NCBI GenBank assembly: GCA_947494195.1
Contig: CANLUC010000004.1
Location: 310,188-374,187 of the forward strand
Direction: 5' to 3'
Source: an uncultured Nesterenkonia sp.
GTDB taxonomy: Bacteria > Actinomycetota > Actinomycetes > Actinomycetales > Micrococcaceae
Length of the DNA stretch: 64,000 nucleotides
Below, piece after piece: positions 20,469 through 30,708 of this stretch. Positions within the stretch are counted from its first letter, which is position 1; every line of letters begins with the position of its first letter. The notes under the pieces are model-generated. The model was not told where the DNA came from. It worked only from the letters and a program-made list of their open reading frames with translations, and ran no database searches. The translations under genes were made by a program, and so were the position numbers.

Positions 20469-20505
20469 GAAGCGGCCGTCTCCCTTCCAGGGAGGCGGCC
20501 GCTTC
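20469..20505. terminator. Terminator between qcrB and rarA
   Basis: GAAGCGGCCG (20469-20478) and CGGCCGCTTC (20496-20505) pair perfectly; CTCCC/GGGAG extend the stem inwards. It lies between convergent genes and can serve both. Confidence 0.78.
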
Positions 20506-20550
20506 CGTGTCGGTGCGGCGCCGATCAGCTGCCGGTGGTCGCTGGGCGAC

Positions 20551-22041
20551 TCAGCTGCCGCGGATGATGGAGCGCAGCTTCTCCAGCCGCTCGGCGACTG
20601 CACGCTCGGCGCCGTTGCCGGTGGGCTTGTAGTAGTCGACCCCGACCAGCTCATCGGGCGGGTACTGCTGGGCCGCCACATGGTGGGGCTGATCATGCGC
20701 GTAGACATAGCCCTTGCCATGGCCCATCCGATGGGCGCCTGAGTAGTGCGCGTCGCGCAGATGCGGCGGGACCAGACCCGACCTGCCCGCCCGGACATCG
20801 GCGATGGCGGCGTCCAGCGCCTTATAGGACGCATTCGACTTCGGTGCTGTCGCGATGTGCACGGTGGCCTGGCCCAGCAGGATCCTCGCCTCAGGCATGC
20901 CGATCAGCGCCACCGCATCCGCGGCGGCCATGGCGGTCTGCAGCGCAGTGGGGTCGGCCATCCCCACCTCCTCACCTGCCGCGATGACCAGACGACGGGC
21001 GATGAAGCGTGGATCCTCGCCGGCGACGATCATGCGGGCCAGGTAGTGCAGCGCCGCATCGGGATCGGAGCCGCGCAGTGACTTGATGAATGCCGAGACG
21101 ATGTCGTAATGCTGGTCACCGTCACGGTCATAGCGCTGCACCGCGAAGTCCATCGCCTGTTCCGCGTCCTTGGCGGTGATGGTGACGGGAGCGGCGGGGG
21201 AGTCCGATGGGATCTCCACTGTGCCGTCCTCGGTGCTGCTTTCGAGGGTCTCGCCCGAACCGGGCGTGCCGGCGGTCTCCTCGCCGTCCGCAGCCTTGCC
21301 TGCGGCGACCGCGGCTGCCGCCTCAAGCGTGGTGAGCACCCGTCTGGCGTCTCCACCGGCCATGCGCAGAATATGATCTCGCGCGGCGTCCTCCAGCTCG
21401 AAGGCTGAGTCCAGGCCACGGGTGTCCTGCAATGCCCGGGTGATCAGCCCGGAGAGGTCCTCGGAGGTCAGCGACCGCAGCGTGAGCATCAGCGACCGCG
21501 AGAGCAGCGGCGCGATGATGGAGAAGGAGGGGTTCTCGGTGGTGGCCGCGACCAGGATCACCCAGCCGTTCTCGACCCCGGGCAGAAGCGCGTCCTGCTG
21601 CGCCTTGTTGAACCGGTGGATCTCATCGAGGAACAGCACCGTGGTCTGGCCGCGCAGATCACGATCCTCCAGCGCGCGGTCCATCACCTGGCGCACGTCC
21701 TTGACGCCTGCCCGGATCGCGGAGAGTTCCACGAACTTCCGTGAGGCGCCGCGCGCCAGCACATGGGCCAGGGTGGTCTTGCCGGTGCCTGGAGGCCCGT
21801 AGAGGATCACCGAGGAGGCCCCGGCAGGTCCGCGCGAGCCCTCGGCGAGGACGCGCAGCGGAGAGCCATGTTCGAGCAGGTGCCGCTGTCCGAGGATCTC
21901 CTCGAGGGTGCGCGGACGCATCCGCACCGCCAGCGGGGTATGGCGACGTCGCGCGCCCGGCTCTGCCGGAGCAGGGGCGGGCGCGTCGTCGTCGCCGAAG
22001 TCATCGGAGGCGAAGAGGTCCCCGGAGATGGGATCGGCCAC
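20551..22041 (-). CDS. rarA: Replication-associated recombination protein A (RarA/MgsA)
   Basis: AAA+ clamp-loader-like ATPase acting at stalled replication forks (bacterial WRNIP1 homologue). Walker [12 protein letters not shown] lies near residue 81, Walker [16 protein letters not shown] near 128, and the C-terminal tetramerisation region ends in [13 protein letters not shown]. The 496 residues include an acidic insert of about 40 residues after residue 230 ([20 protein letters not shown]) not usual in the family core. GTG 22041 has AGGAGG upstream. It lies 66 nt after aspS on the same strand. Confidence 0.94.
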   Translation of the reverse strand: MADPISGDLFASDDFGDDDAPAPAPAEPGARRRHTPLAVRMRPRTLEEILGQRHLLEHGSPLRVLAEGSRGPAGASSVILYGPPGTGKTTLAHVLARGASRKFVELSAIRAGVKDVRQVMDRALEDRDLRGQTTVLFLDEIHRFNKAQQDALLPGVENGWVILVAATTENPSFSIIAPLLSRSLMLTLRSLTSEDLSGLITRALQDTRGLDSAFELEDAARDHILRMAGGDARRVLTTLEAAAAVAAGKAADGEETAGTPGSGETLESSTEDGTVEIPSDSPAAPVTITAKDAEQAMDFAVQRYDRDGDQHYDIVSAFIKSLRGSDPDAALHYLARMIVAGEDPRFIARRLVIAAGEEVGMADPTALQTAMAAADAVALIGMPEARILLGQATVHIATAPKSNASYKALDAAIADVRAGRSGLVPPHLRDAHYSGAHRMGHGKGYVYAHDQPHHVAAQQYPPDELVGVDYYKPTGNGAERAVAERLEKLRSIIRGS

Positions 22042-22107
22042 TGCGCCTCCTAGAGGTGGGTTCGTAGAAAGATTCGAAGAAATCTGTTCCAGATTACCCG
22101 GTGGGGA

Positions 22108-23916
22108 TCAGGCCTTGGACTTCTCTCCGCCCTGAGCCTGCGCCGCGGCGTCAGATTTCGGCTCAGGCTGCGCGTCCACGCCGGCTTCCTTGCGCTGCTG
22201 GGCCGTGATCGGCGCAGGGGCAGCGGTCAGCGGGTCGTAGCCGCCGCCGGACTTGGGGAAGGCGATGACCTCGCGGATCGAGTCTTCCCCTGCGAGCAGC
22301 GACACGACCCGGTCCCAGCCGAAGGCGATGCCGCCGTGGGGCGGGGCGCCGAACTTGAAGGCGTCGAGCAGGAAGCCGAACTTCTCCTGCGCCTCGTCCT
22401 CGGGGATGCCCATGACCTTGAAGATGCGCTCCTGCACATCGCGCCGGTAGACACGCAGCGAACCGCCGGCGATCTCATTGCCGTTGCAGACGAGGTCGTA
22501 GGCGTTCGCCAGGGCGGAGCCGGGATCCTGATCGAAGCTCTCGGCGAACTCCGGCTTGGGTGCGGTGAACGCGTGATGGACCGCGGTCCAGGCGCCCGAG
22601 CCAACAGCGACATCTCCAGCGGCCTGGGCCTGGGCTGCGGGTTCGAACATCGGGGCGTCGACCACCCAGGCGAAGGACCAGGCGTTCTCGTCGATGAGAC
22701 CCACCCGGGAGGCGATCTCGTTGCGGGCGGCGCCGAGGAGACCTCGCGAGGGGGACACCTCGCCGGCGGCGAAGAAGATGCAGTCACCGGGGGAGGCGCC
22801 GGTGGCCGCTGCCAGTCCGGTCTTCTCGGAATCGGTGAGGTTCTTTGCGACGGGGCCTCCGAGCTCGCCGTCCTCGCCGATGAGCACATAGGCCAGACCC
22901 TTGGCTCCGCGCTGCTTGGCCCATTCCTGCCAGGCATCGAGCGTGCGGCGCGGCTGGGAGGCGCCGCCGGGCATGACCACGGCGCCCACGTAGTCGGCCT
23001 TGAAGACGCGGAAGCTGGTGTCCTTGAAGTATTCGGTGAGCTCGGTGAGCTCAAGGTCGAAGCGCAGGTCCGGCTTGTCCGAGCCGTAGCGCGCCATGGC
23101 CTCGTGGTAGGTGATGTGCGGGATCTGCGCCGGCAGCTCCACGTCGATGAGCTTCCAGAGCCGGCGCACGAGCTCCTCCGCCAGCGCGAGGATGTCCTCC
23201 TGCTCCACGAAGCTGGCCTCGATGTCCAGCTGGGTGAACTCCGGCTGACGATCGGCGCGGAAGTCCTCGTCGCGGTAGCAGCGGGCGATCTGGTAGTACT
23301 TCTCGAATCCACCGACCTGCAGCAGCTGCTTGAACAGCTGTGGGGACTGGGGCAGCGCGTACCAGGCGCCGGGGGCAAGCCGGGCGGGGACCAGGAAGTC
23401 GCGGGCGCCCTCCGGGGTGGAGCGGGTCAGCGTGGGCGTCTCGATCTCGGTGAACGCCTGCTCATGCAACAGGTCACGAGCGACGCGGTTCGCCTCGGAG
23501 CGCAGCCGCAGCGCGCGCTGGGGACCCTCGCGGCGCATGTCCAGATAGCGGTGGCGCAGCCGGGCCTCTTCGCCGATCTCCACATGCTCGTCGATCTGGA
23601 AGGGGAGCGGGGCGGCGGTGTTGAGCACCGTCACCGTGTCAGCGATGAGCTCGACCTCGCCCGAGGGCAGGTTCGGGTTCTCATTGCCGGCCGGGCGGCG
23701 CTCCACGGAACCGGTCACCTGCAGCACGAACTCATTGCGCAGCGGGTCGAAGTCCGCCTCCTCACGCACCACCACCTGGGCGACCCCGGAGGCGTCACGC
23801 AGGTCGAGGAAGGCCACCCCGCCGTGGTCTCGGCGTCGCGCCACCCATCCGGTGAGGGTGACGGTCTGACCTATGTGCGCGGCGTTCAGTGAGCCGGAGG
23901 TGTGTGTGCGGAGCAC
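22108..23916 (-). CDS. aspS: Aspartyl-tRNA synthetase, probably non-discriminating
   Basis: Class II synthetase. The N-terminal OB fold binds the anticodon. Motif 2 ([18 protein letters not shown]) and motif 3 (GIAFGWDRV) are intact, with a GAD-type insert between. It is 602 residues; GTG 23916 follows AGGAAGG, and TCATAAT upstream may be the -10. Residue 31 in RRDHGG is His, and the later RPAGNEN has Gly where discriminating enzymes have Lys. Both are determinants of non-discriminating AspRS that also charges tRNA-Asn, so GatCAB-dependent Asn-tRNA formation is inferred. Confidence 0.96.
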   Translation of the reverse strand: MLRTHTSGSLNAAHIGQTVTLTGWVARRRDHGGVAFLDLRDASGVAQVVVREEADFDPLRNEFVLQVTGSVERRPAGNENPNLPSGEVELIADTVTVLNTAAPLPFQIDEHVEIGEEARLRHRYLDMRREGPQRALRLRSEANRVARDLLHEQAFTEIETPTLTRSTPEGARDFLVPARLAPGAWYALPQSPQLFKQLLQVGGFEKYYQIARCYRDEDFRADRQPEFTQLDIEASFVEQEDILALAEELVRRLWKLIDVELPAQIPHITYHEAMARYGSDKPDLRFDLELTELTEYFKDTSFRVFKADYVGAVVMPGGASQPRRTLDAWQEWAKQRGAKGLAYVLIGEDGELGGPVAKNLTDSEKTGLAAATGASPGDCIFFAAGEVSPSRGLLGAARNEIASRVGLIDENAWSFAWVVDAPMFEPAAQAQAAGDVAVGSGAWTAVHHAFTAPKPEFAESFDQDPGSALANAYDLVCNGNEIAGGSLRVYRRDVQERIFKVMGIPEDEAQEKFGFLLDAFKFGAPPHGGIAFGWDRVVSLLAGEDSIREVIAFPKSGGGYDPLTAAPAPITAQQRKEAGVDAQPEPKSDAAAQAQGGEKSKA

Positions 23917-23995
23917 GGTGTCCTTCCTGAGGGATTATGAGCTGGTGCGCTGGGCCTGCGGCGGGGAACCGTCGCGGCCGCTGCGTGGCGCGGTG

Positions 23996-25336
23996 TCAGT
24001 CGGTGGCCGATTCTACTATCCGGGGAAGCCTGTCATCGGCCGGGGGCCTCCAGCTGGCGGGATCGGCGCTGAACTGGTCCCCCGAGCGGATGTCCTTGAC
24101 CTCATGGGCCCCGTCCTCATCGGTGAACCAGACATAGGGGATGCCGCGCCGGTCGGCATGGCGGATCTGCTTGCCGAACTTCTCCGCCTTCAGCGCCACC
24201 TCGACGTTGAGGCCGCGAGCACGCAGCGCATCGGCGACATCCTGCGCCGCTCCCCAGTCCTCGTCGGAGCGCAGCGCCACATAGACCGCGGCAGGGACCT
24301 TGCGCGTGGCGGAGAGACCACCCTCGGCGAGGATCCGTGAGATCAGCCGGGTCACCCCGATGGAGAGGCCGACGCCGGGGAAGCTGCGCCTGCCCTTGGA
24401 AGCCAGTGATTCATAGCGGCCGCCGGAGCACACCGAACCCAGGGACTCATGACCGAGCAGCACGGTCTCATAGACGGTGCCGGTGTAGTAGTCGAGTCCT
24501 CGGGCGATGGACAGATCGGCGGTGACCCGTCCGGGCACTCGCTTGTTCAGTTCGGCGACGACTTCTTCGAGCTCGGCGAGTCCGGCCTCGAGCAGATCGT
24601 CCGCCTCAGTGTCACCGAGGAGTCCGCGGACCTGCCCGACGAACGAGGTGTCGGTGGCGCGGATCTGTGCCAGGTTCAGCGCCTGCTGGGCCTGCGCAGT
24701 CGTGGCGGCACCGCTGGAGGTGAGCTCCTCGGCGACCTTCTCCGCACCGATCTTCTCGAGCTTGTCGATGGCGCGCAGCACGGCGGTGGTGTCTTCGAGG
24801 CCTATGGAGCGGTAGAAGCCTTCGGAGAGCTTGCGGTTGTTGACCCGCAGCATGAAGCCCCCGATCGGCAGCGCTTGAAGCGCCTGAGCCATGACCAGCG
24901 CGATCTCCACGTCGCTGCGGAAGGGCAGTGCGCCGTCGCCCACGAGGTCGATGTCGGCCTGGGTGAATTCGCGGAACCGGCCGTCCTGCGGGCGTTCGCC
25001 CCGCCAGACCTTCTGTATCTGATACCGACGGAAAGGGAAGTCCAGGTGCCCGGCGTTCTCCACGACGTAGCGCGCGAACGGGACCGTCAGATCGAAGTGC
25101 AGCGCAAGCCGTGCCTCTTTCCCGTCCTCCTCCTGCAGCCGGGAGACCGCATAGATCTCCTTGTCGATCTCGCCCTTCTGCAGCAGCGTGTCGATGGTCT
25201 CCACCGCGCGGGACTCGATGGAGCCGAAGCCATGGCGTTCGAAGACCTCACGGAGAGTGTCCAGCACGTGGAGTTCCACCAGCCGCTCTTCGGGGAGCCA
25301 TTCGGTGAAGCCGGAGAGAGAGGTGGTTCGTGCCAT
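23996..25336 (-). CDS. hisS: Histidyl-tRNA synthetase
   Basis: Class II synthetase, 446 residues. Motif 2 contains VWRGERPQDGRFREF; the histidine-binding signature ARGLDYYTGTVYE lies near residue 275; an anticodon-binding domain ends the protein. The ORF track extends it to 928 codons (to 26782), but that extension is antisense to the DUF349 gene. The start is ATG 25336 (MARTTSLSG). It is divergent from the DUF349 gene across 81 bp. Confidence 0.95.
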   Translation of the reverse strand: MARTTSLSGFTEWLPEERLVELHVLDTLREVFERHGFGSIESRAVETIDTLLQKGEIDKEIYAVSRLQEEDGKEARLALHFDLTVPFARYVVENAGHLDFPFRRYQIQKVWRGERPQDGRFREFTQADIDLVGDGALPFRSDVEIALVMAQALQALPIGGFMLRVNNRKLSEGFYRSIGLEDTTAVLRAIDKLEKIGAEKVAEELTSSGAATTAQAQQALNLAQIRATDTSFVGQVRGLLGDTEADDLLEAGLAELEEVVAELNKRVPGRVTADLSIARGLDYYTGTVYETVLLGHESLGSVCSGGRYESLASKGRRSFPGVGLSIGVTRLISRILAEGGLSATRKVPAAVYVALRSDEDWGAAQDVADALRARGLNVEVALKAEKFGKQIRHADRRGIPYVWFTDEDGAHEVKDIRSGDQFSADPASWRPPADDRLPRIVESATD

Positions 25337-25404
25337 GAGTGTGCGCGCAGTCCTTGGTCGTCGGGGGAGCCTGGAATCGGGCCCGTTCATCATAGCGGCT
25401 CCGG

Positions 25405-25410
25405 TACGCT
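25405..25410 (+). promoter_or_regulatory. -10 box (TACGCT) of the DUF349 gene
   Basis: TANNNT hexamer with a 7-nt gap to ATG 25418, leaderless type, in the short divergent gap with hisS. Confidence 0.45.
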
Positions 25411-25417
25411 GGTGGGC

Positions 25418-26707
25418 ATGAGTCCTGCAGTCAAGCCCGATCACCATGAGACCTCCCTCGCCGATGCCCATCGCTTTGCCCGCGTGGATGAGGAAGGGCA
25501 CGTCTTCGCGCTGACCGAGAATGCCGCGGAGGGTGAGCCGGCCGAGACCTACGTGGGTCAGTTCTCCGGCGCCAGTGCAGATGAGGCCCTGCTGTACTTC
25601 ACCCGCAAGTTTGACGAGCTGTTCAACCGTGCCCTGCTGCTGCGCGCCCGCATCGCGGCAGGAGCAGATTCGGCCAAGGCCCTGCAAGAGTCGGCCCAGC
25701 ACATCGCCAAGGAGCTTCAGGACGGCGTCTGGGTAGGGGACACCGCTGCACTGGCTGCGCTGCTCGGGCAGCTCACGGTGGAGATCCAGGCCCGCAACGC
25801 CTTGGAGCAGCAGGAGACGGAGGCGGTCCTCGCCGAGCACCTGGCCACCCGCGAGCGGATCGTGGCGGAGGCTGAGGTGCTCGCCGGTGCGGATCCGAGC
25901 ACCCAGCATTGGAAGAGTGCCCAGGCGCGGATGAACGAGCTCTTCGAAGCCTGGAAGGGCGAGCAGAAGAAGCCGCCGCGACTGACCAAGGCCCAGGAGG
26001 ATCCGTATTGGAAGCGGTTCCGCAGCGCCCGCAATCTCTTCGAGAAGAACCGCCGCGCCTTCTTCGCCACGAGGGACAAGGAGCACGGTGACATCAAAGC
26101 CGCCAAGGAGGAGCTGATCGCCGAGGCTGAGGCGCTGAAGGATTCCGAGGATTACGGCTCCACCACGAAGGCCTACCACCGGCTCATGGACGACTGGAAG
26201 GCGCTGGGCCGCGGTGCCAGGAAGACCGACGACTCCCAGTGGACTCGCTTCCGGGCTGCCCAGGACGTCTTCTTCGGAGCCCGTGACAAGGTCAACGCAG
26301 AAACCGATGCCGAATACGCCGAGAATCTCGTGGTGAAGCTGGAGATCCTGGAGAAGCTCGAGGCCCTGATGCCCTTCGAGAACCCCGAGGCCTCCCGGGA
26401 GCAGTACCAGTCGCTGCTGGCGCGCTGGGATGCGGCCGGGCGTGTGCCTCGCCAAGATATGAAGAGCACAGAGGGTCGGCTGAAGCAGGTTCAGGACGCC
26501 TTCCGTGATGCCGAGGCGGCGCATTGGCGCAAGACCGATCCCGAGACCATCGCCCGGCAGAACTCGATGCTCAGCCAGCTGGACGAGACTATTGCGGGAC
26601 TTGAACGTGAGCTTGAGTCGGCCCAGGCCAGCGGAGACACTCGTTCTATCGAGCAGGCGCAGGAGGCTCTCGACGCGCGCAGGAGCTGGCGCGATATGTT
26701 GAAGTAA
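25418..26707 (+). CDS. DUF349 repeat protein
   Basis: Cytoplasmic, highly charged and mostly alpha-helical protein of unknown biochemical function, 429 residues. From about residue 170 on it carries repeated DUF349 units, recognisable by recurring W-K and F-R-x-A motifs (HWKSAQARMNELFEAWKG; YWKRFRSARNLFEKNRRAFF; RFRAAQDVFFGARD). The heptad-like pattern suggests coiled-coil bundles. It is a conserved actinobacterial neighbour of hisS. ATG 25418 has a TACGCT box 7 nt upstream; the ORF-track extension to 24449 is antisense to hisS. Confidence 0.88.
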   Translation: MSPAVKPDHHETSLADAHRFARVDEEGHVFALTENAAEGEPAETYVGQFSGASADEALLYFTRKFDELFNRALLLRARIAAGADSAKALQESAQHIAKELQDGVWVGDTAALAALLGQLTVEIQARNALEQQETEAVLAEHLATRERIVAEAEVLAGADPSTQHWKSAQARMNELFEAWKGEQKKPPRLTKAQEDPYWKRFRSARNLFEKNRRAFFATRDKEHGDIKAAKEELIAEAEALKDSEDYGSTTKAYHRLMDDWKALGRGARKTDDSQWTRFRAAQDVFFGARDKVNAETDAEYAENLVVKLEILEKLEALMPFENPEASREQYQSLLARWDAAGRVPRQDMKSTEGRLKQVQDAFRDAEAAHWRKTDPETIARQNSMLSQLDETIAGLERELESAQASGDTRSIEQAQEALDARRSWRDMLK

Positions 26708-26716
26708 CGAATAGAT

Positions 26717-26722
26717 TACACT
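26717..26722 (+). promoter_or_regulatory. -10 box (TACACT) upstream of mltG
   Basis: TACACT 77 nt before GTG 26799, giving a conventional 5' UTR of about 70 nt for the mltG-aro unit. Confidence 0.4.
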
Positions 26723-26798
26723 CGTCAGAGATTCTGCGGCCCCGCCTATCCCGGGAGCCGCGGGAAGTTGTGCCGTCGACATCCAGTGAGGACCCCGC

Positions 26799-28565
26799 GT
26801 GAGCGATCAACAGCCGCATGAGGCAGGCTCTCCGCGCAGCCGTCGCGAAATTCGCGAGGCGCGCGAGCGTGAGCTTGCCGAGCAGCGTGAGCGTCAGACC
26901 GCGGCGCAGCAGCGTGCACTGGACGAGACGCTCCGCAACGCACGCAGACAGTCCTCAGCGACTCCGGCACGCCGTGTCCCGCTGCCGAACATCGCGCCGG
27001 TCCAGGAATCTGTGATCTTCAACCAGGAAGAGGTCACCCAGGGCAAGCTCGAACGTGAGGACTCACCTGTCGAGCCGCCCGCATCAGCCCCTGCAGCAGA
27101 GCCCTCGCCGCCGGTCACACCGGCGGCACCCAGCGGCTTCGACCGCGTGGTGACCCCCTTCGATCAGGTGGTCTCACCCGATGAGGTCGACCGGGAGACC
27201 GAACAGGCCGTCGACGAGTCCACCGGCTACCCGCTCGAAGATGACCCCGAGGGGCACTATGCGGATGAGCACTATGTCGAGGGACATGACGAGGACCAGC
27301 ACTATGACGAGCACGAACATTTCGATGAGAACGCTGGGCTTCACTACGAAGGCACCCGCATCCATCACGACGACGACGGGACACCGCTTCTCATCTCTTC
27401 CTCCAGCCACGGACGTGGATATCAGACCGTCTCGGCCGTAGATGGCGGCACCACCCAGGCAGTGCTGCAGCGACGGCGGGACAAGCGCCGACGTCGCAAC
27501 CTGACGCTGAGCGTCGCCTTCGGGCTCTTCGCCGTGCTCGTGGTGGGCTTCGTCGTCGTCCTGCAGTCTCTGCTGGGCGGTGACGGCCCCCAGGACTTTG
27601 AGACCCAGGCCGGGGAGAACATCGAATTCACCGTGCAGCCGGGGGACGGCCCCATCGCGGTCCGAGGCCGACTTCTGGAGCAGGGCATCATCGCCAGCGC
27701 CGATGCCTTCGACGATGCCTACGAGCAGCTCGAAGGGACCCGCGAGGTCTTCGAGGGCGAGTTCCCGATGCGCGAGCAGATGCCCGCAGAAGATGCCGTG
27801 GCGATCCTCTTCGACGAGGAGGAGGCGGTCGACTTCATCGATCTGCGCGCCGGCATGCGCATCGACGCGGCACTCTCAGCGATAGCCACCGGCACGGGGA
27901 TCCCCGAGAGCGACATCCGTCAGGCCGCCAGTGATCCGAGCGCCTATGGACTGCCCGAGGAGGCAGAGACCCTCGAGGGCTACCTCGCCTCGGGTCTGTA
28001 CAACCCCGAGGTGGGCGAGGAACCCGAAGACATCCTGCGGGAGATGGTGGACACCACCTTCGAGCGGCTCGAGGATGCCGGGGTCACCGAGGAGGACGAG
28101 CAGTGGGAGACCATCATCATCGCCTCGCTGCTCACCGCGGAGGGACTTCCCGGCGACTACGAGATGATCGCCGGGATCATCGAGAACCGTCTTTCGCCCG
28201 AGAACGACGAGACCAACCAGCTTCTCCAGATCGACGCCTCGGTGATCTACGGGCTCGGCACGCAGAGCGTGCAGTTCACCGAGGAGCAGCGCCGGGATGC
28301 CTCGAACCCGTACAACACCTACGAGAATCCAGGCCTACCGCCGGGGCCGATCGCCGCTCCCAGCGAGGAGACGATCGAGGCGGCCGGCAACCCCGAGCCG
28401 AGCGACTACTACTACTGGATCACCACGAACCTCGAGACCGGTGAGACCAAGTTCGCCGAGACCTACGAGCAGCACCTCGAGTATGTCGACGAGTTCAACG
28501 CCTACTGTGACGAGAACCCGGAGATCTGCGAGGGCGAGCCGGCCCAGGACAACCAGGGACCGTGA
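26799..28565 (+). CDS. mltG: Endolytic murein transglycosylase MltG (YceG-like)
   Basis: Membrane-anchored lytic transglycosylase thought to cleave nascent glycan strands. A long cytoplasmic N-terminus (about residues 1-225) includes a striking His/Asp/Glu-rich block near 147-193 (GHYADEHYVEGHDEDQHYDE). One transmembrane helix follows (near 234-259), then a LysM-like part and the YceG catalytic domain. The likely catalytic Glu lies in ASLLTAEG, with LQIDASVIYGLG downstream. At 588 residues it is longer than E. coli MltG (about 340). It overlaps aroE by one base and heads mltG-aroECKB. Confidence 0.92.
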   Translation: MSDQQPHEAGSPRSRREIREARERELAEQRERQTAAQQRALDETLRNARRQSSATPARRVPLPNIAPVQESVIFNQEEVTQGKLEREDSPVEPPASAPAAEPSPPVTPAAPSGFDRVVTPFDQVVSPDEVDRETEQAVDESTGYPLEDDPEGHYADEHYVEGHDEDQHYDEHEHFDENAGLHYEGTRIHHDDDGTPLLISSSSHGRGYQTVSAVDGGTTQAVLQRRRDKRRRRNLTLSVAFGLFAVLVVGFVVVLQSLLGGDGPQDFETQAGENIEFTVQPGDGPIAVRGRLLEQGIIASADAFDDAYEQLEGTREVFEGEFPMREQMPAEDAVAILFDEEEAVDFIDLRAGMRIDAALSAIATGTGIPESDIRQAASDPSAYGLPEEAETLEGYLASGLYNPEVGEEPEDILREMVDTTFERLEDAGVTEEDEQWETIIIASLLTAEGLPGDYEMIAGIIENRLSPENDETNQLLQIDASVIYGLGTQSVQFTEEQRRDASNPYNTYENPGLPPGPIAAPSEETIEAAGNPEPSDYYYWITTNLETGETKFAETYEQHLEYVDEFNAYCDENPEICEGEPAQDNQGP

Positions 28566-29452
28566 TGCGTCGGGCCGCTGTGCTGGGCCACCCGATCTCC
28601 CACTCCCAGTCTCCGGCGCTCCATGCAGCAGCCTATGACCACCTCGGACTGGACATCGACTACCGACGCATCGATGTGCCGCTGGAGCAGGTGAACCGGT
28701 TCCTCCGCACGGAGGGGGCCGCGCCCGGATGGCTGGGCTGGTCCGTCACCATGCCGCTGAAGGGCGCCATGGCCGCAGCGGTGGATGAGCGCTCTTCGAG
28801 GGTGCAGAACCTCGGAGTGCTCAACACCGTGGTGCACCGGAGAAGTGTCGACCACGCTGCGCTGCTCTACGGAGAGAACACGGACGTCGACGGCATCCTG
28901 CAGGCTCTGCTCGAGGCCGGGCTGCAGCGCACCCGCACTTCAGACGCCCGGATCTTCGGGATCATCGGAGCGGGGGCCACCGCCACGGCAGCCCTCGCGG
29001 CGGCTGCCGAGCTCGGCTACACCGAAGTCCGCTGCTACGCCCGGTCGATGCCGCGAGCCGCGGATCTGCAGCCCGTGGCCGACACATGGGGACTCACGCT
29101 GAGCGTGGCGCCGCTGGAGACGCTCAGCAGCGATCTCCAGGACGGCGGATCGCTGGACGCCCTGGTCAGCACGCTGCCGCCCCGAGCAGCCGATGGGATC
29201 GCCGAAACGCTTCCGACGCTGATGCCTCCGGTGCCGCTGCTCGACGTCGCCTACGACCCCTGGCCCTCCGCGCTGGCCCACGCGTGGGAGTCCGCAGGGG
29301 GCCCGGTGGTGAGCGGGCTGGTGATGCTTCTGCACCAGGCCGTCAAGCAGGTGGAACTCTTCACCGCCGCCACGGAGAGCCCCGCCGCGGAGCTCTCCGA
29401 AGAGTCCCATGCCCAGCTCGTGGCGAAGATGAGACGCTCCATCGGTTTATGA
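28565..29452 (+). CDS. aroE: Shikimate dehydrogenase family protein
   Basis: NADPH-dependent reduction of 3-dehydroshikimate to shikimate. Shikimate-binding [11 protein letters not shown] lies near residue 12, the catalytic Lys in WSVTMPLKG near residue 66, and the Asp in ENTDVDG near residue 102. A Rossmann region ([11 protein letters not shown]) follows. It is 295 residues from ATG 28565, which overlaps the mltG stop. A quinate/shikimate paralogue role cannot be excluded, but the aroC-aroK-aroB neighbours favour AroE. Confidence 0.93.
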   Translation: MRRAAVLGHPISHSQSPALHAAAYDHLGLDIDYRRIDVPLEQVNRFLRTEGAAPGWLGWSVTMPLKGAMAAAVDERSSRVQNLGVLNTVVHRRSVDHAALLYGENTDVDGILQALLEAGLQRTRTSDARIFGIIGAGATATAALAAAAELGYTEVRCYARSMPRAADLQPVADTWGLTLSVAPLETLSSDLQDGGSLDALVSTLPPRAADGIAETLPTLMPPVPLLDVAYDPWPSALAHAWESAGGPVVSGLVMLLHQAVKQVELFTAATESPAAELSEESHAQLVAKMRRSIGL

Positions 29453-29460
29453 TGGACCCC

Positions 29461-30708
29461 ATGTTGCGCTGGCTCACCTCCGGAGAATCTCACGGCAAAT
29501 CCCTCGTCGGAATCCTTGAAGGACTCCCCGCCGGAGTGTCTCTGAGCACGGCAGCCGTGCAGGAGAAGCTGGCCCGGCGTCGTCTCGGCTACGGCCGTGG
29601 CGCGCGGATGAAGTTCGAGCAGGATCAGGTCGCTCTGCTGGCAGGAGTCCGCCACGGCGTCACCATCGGAGGGCCGCTGACCATCGAGGTCGGCAACACC
29701 GAATGGCCCAAATGGGAGAAGGTCATGTCTGCGGACCCGGTGCCTGCGGAGGACCTCGAAGGTCTTGCCCGCAATGCCCCGCTCACGCGGCCACGTCCAG
29801 GCCACGCCGACTACACCGGCATGCAGAAGTACGGCTTCGCAGAGGCGCGCCCCGTGCTGGAGCGTGCCTCAGCCCGCGAGACCGCCACCCGAGTGGCACT
29901 GGGCGCCGCCGCACAGTCCTTCCTGAGCGAGCTGGGCATCACCACGATCTCGCACACCACTGCCATCGGCCCCGTGCAGGTCCCTGCTGACGCTCCGCTG
30001 CCCCAGGCGGCCGACGTGGGGGCCTTGGACGCCGATCCGCTGCGCTGCTTCCACGCCGAGACCTCCGAACGCATGGTCGCCGAAGTCGATGACGCCCACC
30101 GAGCCGGGGAGACCCTCGGAGGCGTCGTCGAGGTCATCGTCGAAGGCCTGCCTCCTGGGCTCGGCAGCTACGTCCACTGGGACCGTCGGCTCGATTCACG
30201 CCTCGCCGGCGCGCTCATGGGCATTCAGGCGATCAAGGGCGTGGAAGTCGGCGACGGATTTGAGACCACACGACGCCGCGGCTCGGCCGCCCACGACGAG
30301 ATCGCCCTGGACGAGTCGGGACGGATCGCACGCACCTCAAACCGCGCGGGCGGGATCGAGGGCGGAATGAGCATCGGCGGCCCGCTGCGCGTGCGTGCCG
30401 GGATGAAGCCGATCGCCACCGTTCCCCGTGCCCTGCGCACCGTGGACACCGCCACCGGGGAGGCCACCACGGCACATCACCAGCGCTCTGACGTCTGTGC
30501 GGTGCCCGCCGCCGGAGTGGTGGCGGAGGCGATGGTCGCGCTGGTCATCGCCGAGGCCGTGCTGGAGAAGTTCGGCGGCGACTCCGTGCTGGAGGTGCGC
30601 CGCAACCTCGAGGGCTACCTCGCGCACCTGCCCGAACTCGGGGGAGATCCCACCGGAGCCGGCGCCGATGGAGACCCGCTGCAGGCCCCGGCGGCGATGC
30701 AGGACTGA
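29461..30708 (+). CDS. aroC: Chorismate synthase
   Basis: Last common step of aromatic amino-acid synthesis: EPSP to chorismate, using reduced FMN. The N-terminus [17 protein letters not shown] is diagnostic, followed by [15 protein letters not shown] near residue 112 and the C-terminal [20 protein letters not shown] 29461 gives 415 residues; ATGs at 29449 and 29452 overlapping the aroE stop are alternatives, and the ORF-track extension to 29086 is a shadow of aroE. The stop overlaps the aroK ATG. Confidence 0.95.
   Translation: MLRWLTSGESHGKSLVGILEGLPAGVSLSTAAVQEKLARRRLGYGRGARMKFEQDQVALLAGVRHGVTIGGPLTIEVGNTEWPKWEKVMSADPVPAEDLEGLARNAPLTRPRPGHADYTGMQKYGFAEARPVLERASARETATRVALGAAAQSFLSELGITTISHTTAIGPVQVPADAPLPQAADVGALDADPLRCFHAETSERMVAEVDDAHRAGETLGGVVEVIVEGLPPGLGSYVHWDRRLDSRLAGALMGIQAIKGVEVGDGFETTRRRGSAAHDEIALDESGRIARTSNRAGGIEGGMSIGGPLRVRAGMKPIATVPRALRTVDTATGEATTAHHQRSDVCAVPAAGVVAEAMVALVIAEAVLEKFGGDSVLEVRRNLEGYLAHLPELGGDPTGAGADGDPLQAPAAMQD

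Noticed and set aside
22336-23892. 518-residue plus-strand ORF opposite aspS
   Set aside because: Shadow ORF; composition biased and no domain.
24449-25417. N-terminal extension of the DUF349 ORF to 752 residues
   Set aside because: It runs antisense through hisS, and a TACGCT box 7 nt before ATG 25418 marks the start.
25337-26782. N-terminal extension making hisS a 928-residue ORF
   Set aside because: The extra codons are antisense to the clear DUF349 gene, and MARTTSLSG at 25336 matches the family start.
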